Assembly (NCBI GenBank): GCA_965662565.1
Contig: CBFIHS010000007.1
Coordinates: 1-64,000 of the forward strand
Length of the DNA: 64,000 nt
Origin: UBA5109 sp965662565
GTDB taxonomy: Bacteria > Pseudomonadota > Gammaproteobacteria > Pseudomonadales > Pseudohongiellaceae
Direction: 5' to 3'
Shown: piece after piece, positions 61,836 to 64,000 of the stretch
How the letters are laid out: every line of letters starts with the position of its first letter
How positions within the stretch are numbered: position 1 is the stretch's first letter
Translations under genes and position numbers: made by a program
Notes under the pieces: generated by a model
What the model saw: only the letters and a program-made list of their open reading frames with translations
Told to the model about the DNA's origin: nothing
The model's database searches: none

Positions 61836-62783
61836 TTAGAGAAGGTAATCAAGCACAGTAAACACAAATACGACATAGCCAACACGGTTGTTATTCAAAA
61901 AAGCTTTAAAGCATAGAGCAGGCTGCCTATCCCAAGTTAGTGTGTGTTGGTAAATAAAAAGTGCTGCGGAAATGAGTAAACCAATTTGAAACCAATTTCC
62001 GAGTTGAAAATAGCTAGCGCTCAAACCCATTGAAAGCAAAAAGAAAACTTGCAAAAAACCTATTACAAAAACATCCGCATCTGCAAAAAGAATGGCAGTG
62101 GATTTTATGCCTACTTTCAAATCGTCTTCACGATCTACTATGGCGTACTGGGTATCATAAGCAATCGTCCAAGTTAAGTTAGCGATATAAAGTAACCAAG
62201 CTTGTGCGGGTAAGGTACCCGTCTGTGCAGTAAAAGCCATTAAGCCTCCCCATGAAAATGCAGCACCAAGTACGACTTGAGGTAAATGGGTGTGGCGCTT
62301 CATAAAAGGGTAAATTAAGGCTAGAGCCAGTGCTGCAAAGGCCATTAAAATGGTCAAGCCATTGGTCATTAAGGCTAATAGAAACGCGATGCCGCAGAAG
62401 CCAGCACATAAGATAAGGGCTTCCTTGGGGGTGACCTCACCGCTTGGTATTGGGCGGCTATTAGTGCGGGCAACATGACCATCAAAATTTCTATCAGCAT
62501 AATCATTAATGCAGCAACCCGCAGCACGCATCAATAAACTACCAAGAGTGAAGATTACTACCAGTTTTAAGGAAGGGCACCCGTCTGCTGCTATCCAAAG
62601 GCTCCAAAGAGTTGGCCATAACACTAAATAAAAGCCGATTGGCCTATCTAAACGGGCTAAGCGCCAAAAAGCCGGTAATCTTTTGGAAAAATTAGGAGCA
62701 CGATTTTGTACTTTCTTCCAAAGATTGGCTTTAAAAGAGGCATACTGTGCTTTGATGGCTGTTAATGCTTTAAACGACAACAT
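61836..62783 (-). CDS. ubiA: 4-hydroxybenzoate polyprenyltransferase
   Basis: 315 residues, eight to nine membrane helices. The two Asp-rich motifs that bind prenyl diphosphate-Mg2+ are NDYADRNFDGHVART (NDxxDxxxD) and DTQYAIVDREDD. The RLARLDRPIGFYLVLWPTLWSL start and RPIPSGEVTPKEAL are diagnostic. It attaches the isoprenoid tail to 4-hydroxybenzoate in ubiquinone synthesis, and ubiquinone feeds the respiratory chain ending in the cox oxidase. The N-terminus has about 25 more residues than E. coli UbiA. ubiC, often adjacent, is not here. Confidence 0.96.
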   Translation of the reverse strand: MLSFKALTAIKAQYASFKANLWKKVQNRAPNFSKRLPAFWRLARLDRPIGFYLVLWPTLWSLWIAADGCPSLKLVVIFTLGSLLMRAAGCCINDYADRNFDGHVARTNSRPIPSGEVTPKEALILCAGFCGIAFLLALMTNGLTILMAFAALALALIYPFMKRHTHLPQVVLGAAFSWGGLMAFTAQTGTLPAQAWLLYIANLTWTIAYDTQYAIVDREDDLKVGIKSTAILFADADVFVIGFLQVFFLLSMGLSASYFQLGNWFQIGLLISAALFIYQHTLTWDRQPALCFKAFLNNNRVGYVVFVFTVLDYLL

Positions 62784-62897
62784 AGAGCTAACTTCCGAAT
62801 TGGAGCTGCATTATAGCCAGACTTAGACAAGCATTGAATAAAAGAATAGGCACTGTTTAAATAGTTTGAAATTAATCACACAAACCGAGCAGCCCCA

Positions 62898-64000
62898 ATG
62901 ATCAAACTAAAGCTTCACTGGCAAATACTTATAGCCATACTTTTGGCTTTTATTATCGGCAAAATTACAGGAACCGAGTCCAGCATATTTGGCGTAACTT
63001 TTTATGCCATGTACGATTTCATTGGAACCTTATTCTTGAATGCCTTGAAAATGATCATTGTGCCATTGATTATGGCGTCCATTATTTGTGGGGTCGCCAA
63101 CATGGGTGGGCGCAGTGATCTTGGTAGGCTTGGTGGTCTGACGCTTGGCTATTATGCAATGACAAGCACACTGGCTATTTTGGTCGGATTGTTTTTTGTG
63201 AACTTGATGAGTCCGGGAATTGTCGATGGTGTTCCTGCCGGCGCCTCTCTTAACCTCGTTATGGATGAACGTGATGTTGCTTCTGCTGTCGCAAGTGTGG
63301 AGGGTCGAGGCGGGGCAGATATAGCCGCAATTTTTCTCCGTATGGTGCCAACCAATATAGTCGCAGCTGCGGCAGAAGGCCAAATGTTGGGACTGATTTT
63401 CTTTGCTTTGGTTTTTGGCTACTTCATGACTCAAATACCAAACCGTCAAGGTGACGTTCTATTGAATTTTTGGCAGGGCATTTCTGAGACCATGATGAAA
63501 ATAACCATGTGGATTATGAGCTTTGCTCCTTTGGGCGTTTTTGGTTTGGTTGCTGCAACGGTGGCTTCAACGGGATTTGCCGCTTTTCAACCTTTATTGT
63601 TGTTCTTTATTACCGTGGTGCTAGCGTTGCTCACTCATATACTAGTGATCATGCCTCTGCTCTTAAAGTATCTCGGCGGTGTCAGCCCAATCGCCCATTA
63701 CAAAGCGATGGCGCCTGCTATCTTAACGGCTTTTTCAACCGCCTCTTCCTCAGCAACGCTGCCTTTGACTATGGAGTGTGTAGAAAAAAAGGCAGGAGTT
63801 TCTGAGAAGACCAGTAGTTTTGTCTTACCACTTGGTGCAACCGTCAATATGGATGGGACTGCATTATATGAGTGTGTTGCTGCTATTTTTCTCGCGCAGG
63901 CTTATGGTTTGGAATTAAGTTTTGTGACTCAATTTACAGTTGTTCTGGTAGCCCTATTAACCTCAATAGGAGTGGCAGGCATTCCAGCGGCAAGTCTAGT
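62898..64000 (+). CDS. Dicarboxylate/glutamate:cation symporter (DAACS family), 3' end off the window
   Basis: I read this frame from the ATG at 62898 for 367 codons to the window edge. It starts MIKLKLHWQILIAILLAFI and has multiple membrane helices. The hairpin-1 substrate loop STASSSATLPLT and the helix-7 NMDG motif (LPLGATVNMDGTALYE) of GltP/GltT/DctA-type carriers are clear, followed by hairpin 2 (TSIGVAGIPAAS). The family moves glutamate, aspartate or C4-dicarboxylates with H+ or Na+; substrate cannot be assigned. About 60-80 residues are missing because the window ends. Confidence 0.93.
   Translation, partial: MIKLKLHWQILIAILLAFIIGKITGTESSIFGVTFYAMYDFIGTLFLNALKMIIVPLIMASIICGVANMGGRSDLGRLGGLTLGYYAMTSTLAILVGLFFVNLMSPGIVDGVPAGASLNLVMDERDVASAVASVEGRGGADIAAIFLRMVPTNIVAAAAEGQMLGLIFFALVFGYFMTQIPNRQGDVLLNFWQGISETMMKITMWIMSFAPLGVFGLVAATVASTGFAAFQPLLLFFITVVLALLTHILVIMPLLLKYLGGVSPIAHYKAMAPAILTAFSTASSSATLPLTMECVEKKAGVSEKTSSFVLPLGATVNMDGTALYECVAAIFLAQAYGLELSFVTQFTVVLVALLTSIGVAGIPAASL

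Noticed and set aside
63030..63449. 139-codon open frame on the minus strand opposite the symporter gene
   Set aside because: It lies entirely within the symporter reading frame, which has clear family motifs, and its translation (rich in His, Ser, Asn) looks like no known protein.
1..64000. Mobile elements, CRISPR arrays, tRNA or rRNA genes
   Set aside because: I saw no transposase or integrase motifs, no regularly spaced direct repeats, and no cloverleaf or CCA-ended tRNA-like sequence in the gaps; gene order is conserved and compact throughout.

Overview
The window is a contiguous, mostly housekeeping stretch of a gammaproteobacterial chromosome centred on the replication origin. The DNA is AT-rich (roughly 40% GC by eye). 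Gene content and order closely follow the origin region of Pseudomonas and related gammaproteobacteria: dprA-LysM / def-fmt-rsmB-trkA, an LpxL-type acyltransferase, glyQ-glyS-gmhB-plsC, gyrB-recF-dnaN-dnaA, rpmH-rnpA-yidD-yidC-mnmE, mnmG-rsmG-parA-parB, and atpIBEFHAGDC-glmU-glmS. The aa3-type oxidase with a cytochrome c-fused CoxB, the TRAP transporter and the AT-rich base composition suggest an aerobic, probably marine heterotroph related to the Pseudomonadales/Cellvibrionales. Genus cannot be read from this window. No rRNA, tRNA, CRISPR array, prophage or insertion sequence was found. Layout: 1-5560 holds a cytochrome c oxidase cluster read on the minus strand (ctaC, ctaD, ctaG, ctaE, then a partial SURF1 gene), with a small DUF2909 membrane protein on the plus strand between ctaE and SURF1. 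5877-9461 holds a gamma-carbonic anhydrase, aroE, hemF and dprA. 9531-10709 is a LysM protein split by an in-frame amber codon. 10954-16691 runs rightward with def, fmt, rsmB, trkA and trkH. 17771-22075 carries glyQS, gmhB and plsC and ends at a strong bidirectional terminator facing gyrB. 22122-28542 is the leftward gyrB-recF-dnaN-dnaA block, with two ParB-binding (parS) sites inside recF. 28543-28991 is the probable oriC. From there the rightward block runs to parAB, the complete F1Fo ATP synthase operon and glmUS. A second very AT-rich gap with weaker DnaA-box-like words lies between mnmE and mnmG, the position of oriC in Escherichia coli. The right third (48166-64000) is more variable: an alpha/beta hydrolase, a HexR-type regulator, a cold-shock protein, uvrD, a TRAP transporter split over two convergent units (dctP versus dctQM) with a YciA-type thioesterase between them, small uncharacterised proteins, a universal stress protein with a well-placed ANR/FNR-type promoter, yaaA, a COG3146 acyltransferase-like protein, a PHP phosphoesterase, ubiA and the start of a dicarboxylate/glutamate symporter. 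How the genes work together: the origin block supplies initiation (DnaA), the sliding clamp (DnaN), repair (RecF), supercoiling (GyrB) and segregation (ParA, ParB and parS). RpmH, RnpA, YidD and YidC link ribosome and tRNA maturation to membrane insertion, and the ATP synthase membrane subunits downstream are known YidC clients. Cox and ATP synthase together make the oxidative phosphorylation chain, with HemF feeding haem synthesis. No clearly new defence or biosynthetic system is present. The observations most worth checking are the amber-split LysM gene, the two origin-like regions, the ANR-type promoter of uspA, nested inverted repeats between the cold-shock gene and uvrD, and an apparent frame break in a small membrane protein upstream of dctQ.
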